Assembly: GCA_003167365.1 (NCBI GenBank)
Contig: PMTM01000006.1
Span: forward strand, 764,391-828,390
Length of the DNA: 64,000 bases
Reading direction: 5' to 3'
Origin: Spartobacteria bacterium
Lineage (GTDB): Bacteria; Verrucomicrobiota; Verrucomicrobiia; Chthoniobacterales; UBA10450
The notes below the pieces were generated by a model. That model was not told the DNA's origin. It did not search any database and was given only the letters and a program-made list of their open reading frames with translations. The first letter of the stretch is position 1. Every line of letters starts with the position of its first letter. A program made the position numbers and the translations under genes. Positions 7,720 through 17,685 of this stretch are shown here, piece after piece.

Positions 7720-9546
7720 ATGAATGCGAACGGCTGGATTCAATTAGCTCTTTACGTCGGCGTGTTGCTTCTCATTACGAAGCCGCTCGGACTCTACCTG
7801 CTGCGCGTCCTGGATGCGCGCGGCAAGACTTTTCTCGACCCAATCATGAGGCCGATCGAGCGGCTGACCTACAAATTGCTCTGCGTCGATCCGGAGAAGG
7901 AACACGATTGGAAACGTTACACCGCCGCGATGCTGATCTTCGGATTTGTGACCATGCTGTTCACCTACGCGATTCTCAGGTTGCAGGATATCCTGCCGCT
8001 CAATCCGCAAAAAATGGCGGCCCTGTCCGAGCATCTTTCTTTCAACACGGCGGCTAGTTTCACTACCAACACGAATTGGCAGAGCTACGTCGGCGAAAGC
8101 ACAATGTCGTATTTTTCGCAGATGGTCGGCCTCGCCAGCCACAACTTCTTGTCGGCGGCCGTCGGCATCAGTATCGCAGCCGCGTTAGTGCGCGGCATTG
8201 CCCGGCACACTTCCAAAACCATCGGCAACTTCTGGGTCGACCTGACCCGCGTTACTTACTACCTGCTGCTGCCGATCTGCGTGATTTACGCGGTTGTTCT
8301 TGTTTCACAGGGCATGATTCAAAACTTCAAGCCCTACGACACGGTTAGCCTGACGGAACCTTTCACGACGCAGGTGCCGAAGGTTGATGACAAAGGCAAC
8401 CCTGCAGTCGATGCGCAAGGTAAGCCGGTCATGGAAGACAAGAAGATCGATAGCCAGACAATTGTGCAGGGTCCAATGGCCTCGCAGATCGCGATCAAGA
8501 TGCTCGGAACGAACGGCGGCGGGTACACGAACGCCAACGCTGCGCATCCTTACGAAAACCCAACTCCGCTTTCCAACTTCCTTCAGATATTGTCGATCTT
8601 TGCGATTCCCAGCGCGCTCACTTATTACCTGGGCCGAATGGTGAAGAATCAGGGCCACGGCTGGGCCGTGTGGAGCGCGATGTTCGTGGTTTTTCTAACC
8701 GGCGTATTGGTCTCCTGGCACTACGAAGCGGCGGGCAATCCGATCATGCATCAACTCGGCGTCGATCCGGCTTCGGGCAACATGGAAGGGAAAGAAGTTC
8801 GCTTCGGCATTTTTAATTCCGCGCTTTTCGCAACGATCACGACCGATGCGTCCTGCGGTGCCGTAAACTCGATGCACGATTCGTTTACGCCGCTCGGAGG
8901 TTTGGTTCCGTTGCTCAACATGGAGCTGGGCGAAATCATCTTTGGTGGCGTCGGCGCCGGGCTTTACGGGATGCTGATCTTCGTCGTCCTCGCTGTCTTT
9001 ATCGCCGGGCTGATGGTGGGCCGCACGCCGGAGTTCCTGGGCAAGAAGATCGAACCTTATGACATCAAGATGGCGGCGCTGGTTATTCTTGTGCTCGGTT
9101 TTTCGATTCTGGGGTTTTCCGCGTGGGCTTGTTTGAGCAAATGGGGCGCGCCCGATCCGGTGACTCAGCAACTTACTGACGGAACGAACAACAACGGGCC
9201 ACACGGATTCACTGAAATTCTCTACGCTTACAGTTCCTGTACGGGCAACAATGGCAGCGCCTTTGGCGGAATCGGCGCCAACACGCCGTGGTACAATGCC
9301 ACGCTCGGACTGGCCACGCTCTTCGGCCGCTTTGCCATGATCGTGCCGATCCTGGCGCTGGCCGGCTCGCTTGCTCGCAAGAAACGTGTGGCATCAAGTG
9401 CGGGCACTTTTCCCGTCTCAGGTCCGCTTTTTACAACGCTGCTTGTCGGCACCGTCCTGCTGGTCGGCGCACTCACGTTTTTTCCGGCGCTCTCCCTCGG
9501 CCCGATCATCGAGCATTTCATGATGCACAGCGGAAAACTTTTCTGA
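7720..9546 (+). CDS. kdpA: Potassium-transporting ATPase, channel subunit KdpA
   Basis: 608-residue channel-like subunit of the KdpFABC potassium pump, which binds K+ at the outside and passes it to KdpB. Ten or so membrane helices are visible. The four selectivity-filter repeats can be read: TTNTNWQSY, GTNGGGYTNANAAHPYENP, TTDASCGAVNSMHDSFTPL and SSCTGNNGSAFGG. An insertion of polar residues around 215-245 (VPKVDDKGNPAVDAQGKPVMED) is longer than in the enterobacterial protein, as is seen in non-proteobacterial KdpA. Start ATG 7720 lies 13 bp after kdpF. Expressed presumably at low K+; see the KdpD-like gene at the end of the operon. Confidence 0.98.
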   Translation: MNANGWIQLALYVGVLLLITKPLGLYLLRVLDARGKTFLDPIMRPIERLTYKLLCVDPEKEHDWKRYTAAMLIFGFVTMLFTYAILRLQDILPLNPQKMAALSEHLSFNTAASFTTNTNWQSYVGESTMSYFSQMVGLASHNFLSAAVGISIAAALVRGIARHTSKTIGNFWVDLTRVTYYLLLPICVIYAVVLVSQGMIQNFKPYDTVSLTEPFTTQVPKVDDKGNPAVDAQGKPVMEDKKIDSQTIVQGPMASQIAIKMLGTNGGGYTNANAAHPYENPTPLSNFLQILSIFAIPSALTYYLGRMVKNQGHGWAVWSAMFVVFLTGVLVSWHYEAAGNPIMHQLGVDPASGNMEGKEVRFGIFNSALFATITTDASCGAVNSMHDSFTPLGGLVPLLNMELGEIIFGGVGAGLYGMLIFVVLAVFIAGLMVGRTPEFLGKKIEPYDIKMAALVILVLGFSILGFSAWACLSKWGAPDPVTQQLTDGTNNNGPHGFTEILYAYSSCTGNNGSAFGGIGANTPWYNATLGLATLFGRFAMIVPILALAGSLARKKRVASSAGTFPVSGPLFTTLLVGTVLLVGALTFFPALSLGPIIEHFMMHSGKLF

Positions 9547-9576
9547 GGCTCTCAACTCTCAACTTGTAATTTTTCC

Positions 9577-11601
9577 ATGGCTGCTAAAACTCATTCCATC
9601 TTCGACCCAACGATTGTTGTTCCAGCAATCGGAGAGGCTTTTAAGAAACTTAACCCCCTCCACATGGTGGGTAATCCGGTGATGTTCGTCACCGAAGTCG
9701 GCGCCGCCATCACGACCGTGCTGATGTTTACCGGGACGGAAGGGGCGCCGTTTGGATTCCTTCTGCAAGTCACGCTCTGGCTCTGGTTCACGGTGATTTT
9801 CGCGAACTTCGCCGAAGCGATGGCGGAAGGTCGTGGCAAAGCGCAGGCGGATTCGCTGCGCAAAGCGCGGACGCAGACTTTCGGGCAACGTCTCACTCCG
9901 AGTGGCGGCCTTGAGCAGGTTCCCGCCGACCAACTGCGCAAAGAAGACGTAGTCATGGTGAAAGCGGGCGAGTTGATTCCCGGCGACGGTGAGATCATCG
10001 AAGGGGCCGCAACCGTGGACGAGTCGGCCATCACCGGCGAATCGGCGCCAGTTGTGCGCGAAGCGGGCGGCGATCGCAGCGCCGTGACCGGCGGCACGCG
10101 CGTCCTTTCGGACGTCATCAAAATTCGCATCACCTCGAATCCGGGCGAGACGTTTTTGGATCGGATGATCGGTCTGGTGGAAGGCGCGAAACGTCAGAAG
10201 ACGCCTAACGAAATCGCGCTCACCATTCTGCTCTCGGCGCTCACCATCATTTTCCTCATCGTGCTGATCTCGCTCAAGGCCTACGGCATTTATGTCGGCG
10301 TTACATTTTCAATCACGGTGCTGGTGGCGCTGCTTGTTTGTTTAATCCCGACGACGATCGGTGGTCTGCTCAGCGCGATCGGTATCGCGGGGATCGACCG
10401 GCTTGTGCAGAAAAATGTGCTCGCGATGAGCGGCCGCGCGGTCGAGGCCGCTGGTGACGTCGATGTTCTGCTGCTCGACAAAACCGGCACCATTACCCTG
10501 GGCAATCGCCAGGCGACGGCATTTGTTCCAGTGCCGGGGGTCACCGAACAGGAACTTGCCGAAGCCGCGCAGCTTTCCTCGCTCGCCGACGAGACACCGG
10601 AAGGCCGCAGCATTGTCGTGCTGGCCAAACAAAAGTACGGAATTCGCGGCCGTGAGCTGCATGACATGCCGAACGCCACCTTTGTTCCTTTCAGCGCGCA
10701 GACGCGAATGAGCGGCGTGGACTACAATGGTCAAAGTTATCGAAAAGGCGCGGCCGGAGCGATCCGCGATTGGGTTGGCGGACGTTTGCCGAAAGAGATC
10801 GAGGAGGAAGTGGAATCTATCTCCAGCAACGGCGGCACACCGCTCGTTGTCGCGATGAAAGAGAAAGCGCTCGGCGTCATCTACCTCAAAGACATCGTCA
10901 AAGGCGGTCTGTCGGAGCGCTTCGAGCGTTTTCGCGCGATCGGCATCCGCACCGTCATGATCACCGGCGACAATGCACTGACTGCCGCCGCAATCGCCAA
11001 GGAAGCGGGACTCGACGATTTCCTGGCGCAGGCGAAACCGGAAGACAAACTCGCGCTCATTCGGAAGGAACAGGAGGCGGGGCACCTCGTTGCCATGACG
11101 GGCGACGGCACGAACGACGCGCCCGCGCTGGCGCAAGCGGACGTGGGCGTGGCCATGAATACCGGGACGCAAGCGGCCAAGGAAGCGGGTAACATGGTCG
11201 ATCTCGATTCAAACCCAACGAAACTGCTGGAGGTTGTGGAGATCGGAAAACAACTCCTGATCACGCGCGGTGCGCTGACCACGTTCAGCATTGCGAACGA
11301 CGTAGCCAAATACTTTGCGATCATCCCCGCGATGTTGCTCGGTACCTTTCCGCTAATCGCGCCGCTCAACGTCATGCGGCTGCAATCGCCGACGAGCGCG
11401 ATCCTAAGCGCTGTTATTTTTAATGCGCTGGTCATTATCGCGTTGATTCCGCTCGCGCTGAGGGGCGTAAAATTTCGGCCGCTCGGAGCAGCCAGGATTC
11501 TTCGGCGCAATCTGCTGATTTACGGCCTCGGCGGCATTTTGGTTCCGTTTATCGGAATCAAAATGATCGACATGATTATTACTGCGGTGCACCTCGCTTG
11601 A
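9577..11601 (+). CDS. kdpB: Potassium-transporting P-type ATPase, KdpB
   Basis: 674-residue P-type ATPase subunit that drives K+ uptake by ATP hydrolysis. Landmarks: [14 protein letters not shown] in the first helices, the actuator [14 protein letters not shown], the phosphorylation motif DKTGT with D301, the nucleotide-binding region ([12 protein letters not shown], residues ~370), and [21 protein letters not shown] with the hinge aspartates. Length is usual for KdpB. It begins 30 bp after kdpA and its stop is followed 8 bp later by kdpC. No sign of damage. Confidence 0.98.
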   Translation: MAAKTHSIFDPTIVVPAIGEAFKKLNPLHMVGNPVMFVTEVGAAITTVLMFTGTEGAPFGFLLQVTLWLWFTVIFANFAEAMAEGRGKAQADSLRKARTQTFGQRLTPSGGLEQVPADQLRKEDVVMVKAGELIPGDGEIIEGAATVDESAITGESAPVVREAGGDRSAVTGGTRVLSDVIKIRITSNPGETFLDRMIGLVEGAKRQKTPNEIALTILLSALTIIFLIVLISLKAYGIYVGVTFSITVLVALLVCLIPTTIGGLLSAIGIAGIDRLVQKNVLAMSGRAVEAAGDVDVLLLDKTGTITLGNRQATAFVPVPGVTEQELAEAAQLSSLADETPEGRSIVVLAKQKYGIRGRELHDMPNATFVPFSAQTRMSGVDYNGQSYRKGAAGAIRDWVGGRLPKEIEEEVESISSNGGTPLVVAMKEKALGVIYLKDIVKGGLSERFERFRAIGIRTVMITGDNALTAAAIAKEAGLDDFLAQAKPEDKLALIRKEQEAGHLVAMTGDGTNDAPALAQADVGVAMNTGTQAAKEAGNMVDLDSNPTKLLEVVEIGKQLLITRGALTTFSIANDVAKYFAIIPAMLLGTFPLIAPLNVMRLQSPTSAILSAVIFNALVIIALIPLALRGVKFRPLGAARILRRNLLIYGLGGILVPFIGIKMIDMIITAVHLA

Positions 11602-11609
11602 TTCGACCC

Positions 11610-12197
11610 ATGAAAGACATATTCATTGAAATCAAAAACTCCGTCATCGCGACCATTATTTTTGCGATCATCCTGTGCGGCGTTTATCCGTTGATCGTCT
11701 ACGGCGCCGGGCAACTTTTCTTCCCGAATAAAGCAAATGGCAGCTTGATCGAGGGAAAAGACCGCAAGCTTGTCGGTTCCGAATTGCTCGGACAAATGTT
11801 TAGCGGCGAAAAGTATTTCCATCCGCGCCCGTCGGCGGCGGGAACGGGCTACGACGCTGCCAACTCGAGCGGCACTAATCTGGGGCCGACCTCGCAGAAG
11901 CTGAAGGATGCGGTTAAGGCCGCGGTTGAGCAATATCGCAAGGAAAACAATCTCACCCCGGATGTACTTATCCCGGCCGATGCAGTGACTTCCTCCGGAA
12001 GTGGGCTCGACCCGCACATCAGTGTCCGGAACGCGCAGCTTCAGACAGAGCGAGTGGCAAAGGCGCGGAGTCTCGATGAAAATGGCGTCCGAGCACTGAT
12101 CGAGAAATTCACGGACGGACGGCAGCTCGGCATTCTCGGTGAGCCGGGTGTGAATGTGCTCAAACTCAACCTCGCACTCGACGGCGCTTTGCCGTAG
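11610..12197 (+). CDS. kdpC: Potassium-transporting ATPase subunit KdpC
   Basis: 195 residues from ATG 11610; the frame extends to a TTG at 11598 overlapping the kdpB stop, but the ATG gives the usual MKDI...-type N-terminus. One N-terminal membrane helix ([22 protein letters not shown]) anchors a periplasmic-side domain with family motifs [49 protein letters not shown] and VNVLKLN. KdpC assembles with KdpA/KdpB and raises K+ affinity. It closes the structural part of the operon; a hairpin overlaps its stop codon. Confidence 0.97.
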   Translation: MKDIFIEIKNSVIATIIFAIILCGVYPLIVYGAGQLFFPNKANGSLIEGKDRKLVGSELLGQMFSGEKYFHPRPSAAGTGYDAANSSGTNLGPTSQKLKDAVKAAVEQYRKENNLTPDVLIPADAVTSSGSGLDPHISVRNAQLQTERVAKARSLDENGVRALIEKFTDGRQLGILGEPGVNVLKLNLALDGALP

Positions 12198-12252
12198 GCC
12201 AACTGTCACATGCCGCGCCAAAGTCCCGGCCTTGCCGGCGCGGCAGTTGGCC
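12197..12252 (+). repeat. Interrupted inverted repeat between kdpC and the KdpD-like gene
   Basis: GGCCAACT (12197-12204) and GCCGCGCC (12212-12219) pair perfectly with GGCGCGGC (12237-12244) and AGTTGGCC (12245-12252), giving a 16-bp stem broken by a 7-nt bulge on the left and closed by a 17-nt loop. No run of T follows, so it is not a classical terminator; it may be an mRNA stability or attenuation element between pump and sensor genes. Confidence 0.6.
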
Positions 12253-12275
12253 ATAGGTTGCGAGAGTTGTGACTT

Positions 12276-13406
12276 ATGGCTGCCGAGACTTCCACTGCGA
12301 AACCGACCGCGGAAGACTTTCTTTCGATCATCCGTGAGCAGCAGCGCGGAAAACTGAAGGTCTATCTCGGTTCTTCGCCGGGCGTCGGAAAGACGTACGA
12401 GATGCTAATGGAAGGCACCCGGCTCAAAAAACGCGGTGTGGACGTGGTGGTCGGCTATGTCGAGCCACACGATCGCCCGGAGACGACCGCGCAAATTGGG
12501 GATTTGGAGGTCATACCACCGCGCACGGTCAAGTATCATGACGTTACTCTGCAGGAAATGGACCTTGACGCGTTGCTCGCGCGCAAGCCGATGGTTGCAC
12601 TGGTCGATGAATTGGCGCACACCAATGCGCCCGGGAGCAAGAATCGCAAACGCTACGAGGACATTCAGGACTTGCTGGCAGCGGGAATCAATGTCATCAG
12701 CACCGTCAATATTCAGCATCTCGAATCGCTCTACAATATTGTCGAGCAAGCAACCGGTGTTCGGGTCAAAGAGCGCGTGCCTGACGAAGTGATCGCGCAG
12801 GCAGACCAGATCGTAAATGTCGATCTTCCCGCCGAGGATCTCCTGGACCGTTTGCAATCGGGAAAAATTTATCCGCTGGAGCGGGTTAAGGCGGCGATGG
12901 CAAACTTTTTCACGAAAAGGAATCTGACTCGATTGCGCGAGATGACCTTAATTGAGAGTGCCAACTTTCTTGATCGCCAGGAGCGCGAAACCGCACCTGA
13001 TGAAGCGAAGGTAAGCGCCATGGGACAGGTAATGGTGGCGATCAGTAGCCGAGGACCCGACTCGGAAAAACTGCTGCGAAAGACGGCTCGGCTCGCGGCC
13101 CAACTCAACGGCAATTGGTATGCCGTCTACGTGCAAACACCGGAGGAGTCCGCCATCAAGATTTCGGCCGAAGATCAGCGACGCGTCACAGACACTTTGG
13201 AAACAGCGCAAAAAATGGGCGGCCTGGTCATCCTGTTGAAAGGCGAAGACGTGGCTGAGGCGCTCGTCGCCTTCGCCCGGGAATATGGAATTACACACAT
13301 AGTCGTTGGCCGGCCGGGCAAGAAAAGGCCGTGGAAAGTATTCAAGCGCTCCTTGCACGACGTGTTGCTGAAAGAGCTGCCGGACGTTGATTTCATAATC
13401 GCTTGA
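12276..13406 (+). CDS. KdpD-type sensor domain plus Usp domain, no kinase
   Basis: 376 residues. Residues ~22-230 are the cytosolic N-terminal domain of KdpD (GKLKVYLGSSPGVGKTYEML with a Walker A at 32-40, VDELAHTNAPGSKNRKRYEDI, NIQHLESLYNIV). Residues ~245-376 form a universal-stress-protein domain (VMVAISSRGPDSEKLLRKTARLA ... HIVVGRPGKKRPWKVFKRSLHDVLL). The four membrane helices, HisKA and ATPase parts of full KdpD (~890 residues) are absent and no kdpE follows; mutS is next. Such short KdpD proteins occur in several phyla. In Staphylococcus the Usp domain of KdpD binds c-di-AMP, so this may sense that nucleotide or ATP and act on the pump or another kinase. Confidence 0.92.
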   Translation: MAAETSTAKPTAEDFLSIIREQQRGKLKVYLGSSPGVGKTYEMLMEGTRLKKRGVDVVVGYVEPHDRPETTAQIGDLEVIPPRTVKYHDVTLQEMDLDALLARKPMVALVDELAHTNAPGSKNRKRYEDIQDLLAAGINVISTVNIQHLESLYNIVEQATGVRVKERVPDEVIAQADQIVNVDLPAEDLLDRLQSGKIYPLERVKAAMANFFTKRNLTRLREMTLIESANFLDRQERETAPDEAKVSAMGQVMVAISSRGPDSEKLLRKTARLAAQLNGNWYAVYVQTPEESAIKISAEDQRRVTDTLETAQKMGGLVILLKGEDVAEALVAFAREYGITHIVVGRPGKKRPWKVFKRSLHDVLLKELPDVDFIIA

Positions 13407-13512
13407 AGTCTTGCGCGGTGCCGGGATTCGAATCCGCGTTTCCCATGCCGGTGGAAGAGCCGTCGTGAATTCGAAACTCGCAATTTCGACTGGTCGATTT
13501 CAAGCTTAAGAC

Positions 13513-16059
13513 GTGAACGACGCGCTCACACCGATGATGCAGCAGTACCAGCGGCTACGGAAAAGCATTCCGGAGGACACGCTGTTGCTCTTTCGGCTGG
13601 GCGATTTTTACGAGTTGTTTTTCGAGGATGCAAAAGAAGCATCGGGGCTGCTTAATGTCGCCCTAACCAAGCGCAATAGCGTCCCAATGTGCGGAGTGCC
13701 TTATCACGCCGCCCAGAATTACATCGCGAAGCTGATCAAAGCCGGTAAGCGCGTCGCGATCTGCGATCAAACGAGCGAGCCGCAGCCCGGAAAAATCGTC
13801 GATCGCGATATTACGCAAATCATCAGCGCCGGAACGGTGAGCGAGTTGAATTTGCTGGAAGCGAAACGCGCGAATTATCTCGGCGCGGTTTATATCGACA
13901 ATGACACTTACGGATTTGCCTACGCCGATCTGACCACGGGCGAGTTCCGGCTGACGCAATTGCGAGATCGGCAATCCCTCTTCGACGGGCTGGCGCGCGT
14001 CTCGCCTTCCGAGCTGCTGGTGAGCGACGAACAAAAAGAGCGATTCGGCGAGATGGAGCACGCGATCGGGTATGACAGCTACGCTTTTTTGCCGGAACAA
14101 GCGTCGTTCACCTTGTGCGAGCATTTCAAAACCAAATCGCTCGATGGATTTGGTTGCGCACAAATGCCGGCAGCGGTCGGTGCGGCCGGCGCCATCGTTC
14201 ATTACCTGAAGCATCAGCTTCGGCGGAAGATCGATCATCTCATTTCGCTGCGTTGTGATGTTTTCTCGGAGTTCGTCACCCTCGACGCAGCAACGCAAAC
14301 GAATCTCGAGCTGGTCGAATCGCGCAGTGCGCGGGATACGAGTTTGCTCGCGGTGCTCGATCGCACGCTCACACCGATGGGCGGGCGAAAGCTGCGCGCG
14401 TGGATTCTGCAGCCGCTGCGCGATCTGACAGAACTGCAATGCCGCCAGCAAATGATCGCGGATTTGTTGCACGAACCGGACTTGCTCGCCTCGATCCGGG
14501 CTGAATTGAAATCCATCCGCGATCTTGAGCGCGCCGCCGGACGTTTGAGTCAGGCGTCCGGAAACGCGCGCGACCTGGTTGCCTTGAAAACTTCGCTCGA
14601 ACAAATACCGAAGTTAAAAGGCGAGATCGCTAAACTAATCGAGCGAATCGATTTCGGGACAGGTAGGGACGCACCTTCGGGGCGTCCGACTAATAATTCG
14701 ACGGACGGCTCGGAGAGCCATCCCTACCAATCATTGGCAAACCGTTTGCAGAAGGAACTGCTGGAGATGCCGGAACTGGCGGAGAATCTTGCGCGCGCGG
14801 TGGTTGACGATCCGCCGTTCGTTTTGAAGGAAGGCGGAATTTTTCGCGACGGTTACGATGTCGATCTTGATCAACTGCGCCAGGCGTCGCGCGACGGCAA
14901 GAACTGGATCACCGAGTTACAGGAAAGGGAGATTGCGAGCACGGGGATCAAGTCGCTCAAGGTGCGGTTCAATTCCGTTTTCGGTTATTTCATCGAAATC
15001 ACGAAATCGAACCTGGCGAGCGTGCCGGCGAATTACACGCGCAAGCAAACAACAGTGGGTGGGGAGCGTTTTATCACACCGGAGCTCAAGGAAATGGAGG
15101 CGAAAATTCTCGGCGCGGACGAGCGAGCGCGAAATCTCGAGTACCAACTTTTCCAGAAATTGCGCGACGAGACGCTGAAGGAAATTACTTCGATTCAGCA
15201 AACCGCGGCCGCGATTGCGATTGTCGATGTTGTCTGTTCGCTCGCGGAGACGGCGAGGCTATTTCATTATTGCTGTCCGACACTCGACGAATCGCTTCGG
15301 CTTCAGATCAAAGACGGACGGCATCCGGTGCTCGATCAAAACTTGGTCGAAGAAAAATTCGTTCCGAACGACACGACACTCGATGGCGAAACTCGGCTGG
15401 CCATCATTACCGGCCCGAACATGGCGGGCAAGTCGACCTACATCCGCCAAGTCGCGCTCATTGTTTTGATGGCGCAGATCGGCAGCTTTGTGCCGGCGGC
15501 GAGCGCGGAAATCGGGATGGTCGATCGAATTTTTACGCGCGTCGGTGCGAACGACGATCTTTCGCGCGGACAATCCACGTTCATGGTGGAGATGAACGAG
15601 ACCGCCAACATCGTGAACAACGCGACCGCGCGCAGCCTGGTCATCCTGGACGAGATCGGGCGCGGCACGTCCACATTCGATGGTTTATCGATCGCGTGGA
15701 GCGTGGCGGAATTTCTGCACGACAAGATCAAAGCGCGCACGCTTTTCGCGACGCACTATCACGAGCTGACGAAACTGGCGGCGGAGCGCAAAGGCGTCTG
15801 CAACTTCAATGTCGCCGTGCGTGAATGGAACGAGCAGATCATTTTCTTGCGCAAGATCGTTCCCGGGGGCGCGGACAAGAGTTACGGGATCCAGGTCGCG
15901 CGCCTCGCCGGTCTGCCGAAAGAGATCCTCGATCGTGCCAAAGATATTCTGTCGCATCTGGAAAAGCCGGATAGTGCAGTCGAGCGTTCCGCGAAAACAA
16001 AGAAGAGATCGGCAAGAGCAATTGTCAAAGCGGAGAAACCGCAGCTTGATTTGCTGTAG
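13513..16059 (+). CDS. mutS: DNA mismatch repair protein MutS
   Basis: 848-residue mismatch-recognition ATPase that starts methyl-independent or -directed repair. It begins with GTG (13513). The mismatch-binding Phe-X-Glu motif is F32-Y33-E34 (GDFYELF). The connector and lever domains follow, then the clamp, and the ATPase with Walker A GPNMAGKST (~634), DEIGRGTSTFDG and the TFFATHYHEL-type ATHYHEL segment, ending in a helix-rich tail with PQLDLL. Odd feature: residues ~384-406 (GRDAPSGRPTNNSTDGSES region) are encoded by a 67-bp palindromic repeat inserted in frame in the lever domain; the sequence resumes normally with LANRLQKELLEMPELAENL. The protein otherwise looks intact and probably works. 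Confidence 0.97.
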   Translation: MNDALTPMMQQYQRLRKSIPEDTLLLFRLGDFYELFFEDAKEASGLLNVALTKRNSVPMCGVPYHAAQNYIAKLIKAGKRVAICDQTSEPQPGKIVDRDITQIISAGTVSELNLLEAKRANYLGAVYIDNDTYGFAYADLTTGEFRLTQLRDRQSLFDGLARVSPSELLVSDEQKERFGEMEHAIGYDSYAFLPEQASFTLCEHFKTKSLDGFGCAQMPAAVGAAGAIVHYLKHQLRRKIDHLISLRCDVFSEFVTLDAATQTNLELVESRSARDTSLLAVLDRTLTPMGGRKLRAWILQPLRDLTELQCRQQMIADLLHEPDLLASIRAELKSIRDLERAAGRLSQASGNARDLVALKTSLEQIPKLKGEIAKLIERIDFGTGRDAPSGRPTNNSTDGSESHPYQSLANRLQKELLEMPELAENLARAVVDDPPFVLKEGGIFRDGYDVDLDQLRQASRDGKNWITELQEREIASTGIKSLKVRFNSVFGYFIEITKSNLASVPANYTRKQTTVGGERFITPELKEMEAKILGADERARNLEYQLFQKLRDETLKEITSIQQTAAAIAIVDVVCSLAETARLFHYCCPTLDESLRLQIKDGRHPVLDQNLVEEKFVPNDTTLDGETRLAIITGPNMAGKSTYIRQVALIVLMAQIGSFVPAASAEIGMVDRIFTRVGANDDLSRGQSTFMVEMNETANIVNNATARSLVILDEIGRGTSTFDGLSIAWSVAEFLHDKIKARTLFATHYHELTKLAAERKGVCNFNVAVREWNEQIIFLRKIVPGGADKSYGIQVARLAGLPKEILDRAKDILSHLEKPDSAVERSAKTKKRSARAIVKAEKPQLDLL
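14662..14728 (+). repeat. REP-like two-hairpin element inserted inside mutS
   Basis: 67-bp element bounded by perfect 8-bp inverted ends, GGTAGGGA and TCCCTACC. It contains two smaller hairpins: GACGC/GCGTC (14668-14672 with 14682-14686) and GGCTC/GAGCC (14707-14711 with 14715-14719). It is read through in frame by mutS. The structure resembles dispersed palindromic repeats; no second copy was found in this window. Confidence 0.75.
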
Positions 16060-16146
16060 GGAGGGTCGATTCACCTCAACTATCGCTACGTTTTTCGCTG
16101 ACGACCGCGCTCGACGAAATTATGATAAGCGTTGAGCGAGCTTGCT

Positions 16147-17544
16147 ATGGCCGTCAAAACTGAAAAGGAACTGAGCGAAACGCAACATGCGCATTGGTTG
16201 AAAGCGGTGGCGGCGATTGAGCTGCGCAACTTCGGTTACGCGATCTCACTTTTGCAGGGAATCCTGAAGCAGGAGCCGGAATTCTTGACCGGACGGCAAT
16301 TGCTGCGGCGAACGGAAGTGACCAAAAGCAAAGCGACGAAGAGAACCATTTTTAATATTTCCACCGCGCCGCTCGCGGTCATGAAGGCGCAGCGCGAGAT
16401 GAAAAAGGATCCCAAGCGGGCGATCGAGATGATCGAAAAAGTTTTGGAAGAAGAACCGTACCATCAACAAGCGAACCTGGTCTTGAAACAAGCGGCGGTC
16501 ACCGCGGGTTGGCCGGAGATCGCGGTTTTCGCGTTGCAGACTTTGCTCGAAGAGAATCCGCGTGATGTGAAAGTGCTGCGCGAGCTCGGCCGGTTGCATC
16601 GCGATCTGGAACAGAGCGAGCAGGAGGTTGAAGTCTACAATCGCATTAGCGAGATCGATCCGCTCGACGCGGAAGCGTTGCGTCTCGGCAAAGACGCGGC
16701 CGCGCGCGCCTCGATGGCGACCGGCGGCTGGACCCGGGCGGAGAGTTATCGTGACCTGATCAAGGACAAAGAACTGGCTGTGTCGCTGGAACAACGAAAC
16801 CGGACAAAGTTGAGCGGCGAAGCTCTCGATCTGCAAATCGCGGAAGCGTACGCGCACCATCAGGCCGAGCCGCGGAATGTCGATTTGGTGCGAAAGCTCG
16901 GCGTTTTGAACGAGCAGAAGGATGATCTGGCGACGGCAATCGAGTGGTATCAATATGCGGTCAATTTGACCGGCGGGGCCGACGCCGGACTTGTTCGCAA
17001 AGTTTCCGATTTGAAGATGAAGTGGTTCGAGCGTGAGATCGCGGGACATGAGGAGTTTCTTGCGACCGACTCAGGCGACGAAGAACTCCGCGCGAAGAGA
17101 GCCGGAGAGCTGGCGGCCGCGAAGAAAAAGCGCGCCGAAATTTTGATCGACGAGGCGCGAAAACGCGTCGATCGGAATCCAACCAATCCGCAATTTCGTT
17201 TAGAGCTGGCGGAACATCTGGTAAATGCGGGCCGGTTTCGCGAGGCCTTGCCGGGGCTGCAACGGGCCCGGCAAAATCCAAATGTGCGGCTGAAAGCGAT
17301 GAGTTTGCTGGGCCGCTGTTATCACGAGCTTGGGATGCTCGATCTGGCCGCGAAACAACTGGAAGAGGCGGCGAAAGGGCTTCTATCCATGGACTCGATG
17401 AAAAAGGAGATCGTTTACAATCTGGGCCGGATTTACGAAACGATGGGCGACAAGCAGCGGTCGCTCAATTGCATGAAGGAGATCTACGAAGCCGACTCCG
17501 AGTACAAGGACGTGGCGACGCGAGTCGAGATTTCATACGAGTAA
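16147..17544 (+). CDS. Tetratricopeptide-repeat protein
   Basis: About 465 residues from ATG 16147 (the frame opens at a TTG 15 bp earlier). No signal peptide; almost wholly helical with TPR-type hairpins recognisable at HWLKAVAAIELRNFGYAISLLQ, AIEMIEKVLEEEPYHQQANL, VKVLRELGRLHRDLEQSEQE, TAIEWYQYAVNL and ALPGLQRARQNPNVRLKAMSLLGRCYHELGMLDLAAKQLEE. A long charged helix around 300-340 (AKRAGELAAAKKKRAEILIDEARKR) may be a coiled coil. It follows mutS on the same strand by 87 bp. Presumably a cytoplasmic scaffold; no specific role can be read. Confidence 0.8.
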   Translation: MAVKTEKELSETQHAHWLKAVAAIELRNFGYAISLLQGILKQEPEFLTGRQLLRRTEVTKSKATKRTIFNISTAPLAVMKAQREMKKDPKRAIEMIEKVLEEEPYHQQANLVLKQAAVTAGWPEIAVFALQTLLEENPRDVKVLRELGRLHRDLEQSEQEVEVYNRISEIDPLDAEALRLGKDAAARASMATGGWTRAESYRDLIKDKELAVSLEQRNRTKLSGEALDLQIAEAYAHHQAEPRNVDLVRKLGVLNEQKDDLATAIEWYQYAVNLTGGADAGLVRKVSDLKMKWFEREIAGHEEFLATDSGDEELRAKRAGELAAAKKKRAEILIDEARKRVDRNPTNPQFRLELAEHLVNAGRFREALPGLQRARQNPNVRLKAMSLLGRCYHELGMLDLAAKQLEEAAKGLLSMDSMKKEIVYNLGRIYETMGDKQRSLNCMKEIYEADSEYKDVATRVEISYE

Positions 17545-17685
17545 AACAGGCGGACAAAGCGATTATCGGTTGTTCGGCGAAGGCAATCGTAGTTATCGAT
17601 CCTGTCCTAATCCCCAGAAAATTTACGGATGCACCGGACTGATGCGGAGAGGTGGATACGGCCAGACAAAAAATCAGCCTGCGAG

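Noticed and set aside
13415-13460. T-arm-like palindrome GGATTCGAATCC between the KdpD-like gene and mutS, resembling a minus-strand tRNA
   Set aside because: The T-loop closing pair would be A-C instead of G-C, and no acceptor, D-arm or anticodon arm can be folded around it.
13663-14604. 313-codon minus-strand frame opposite mutS
   Set aside because: Shadow frame; the opposite strand is a complete MutS.
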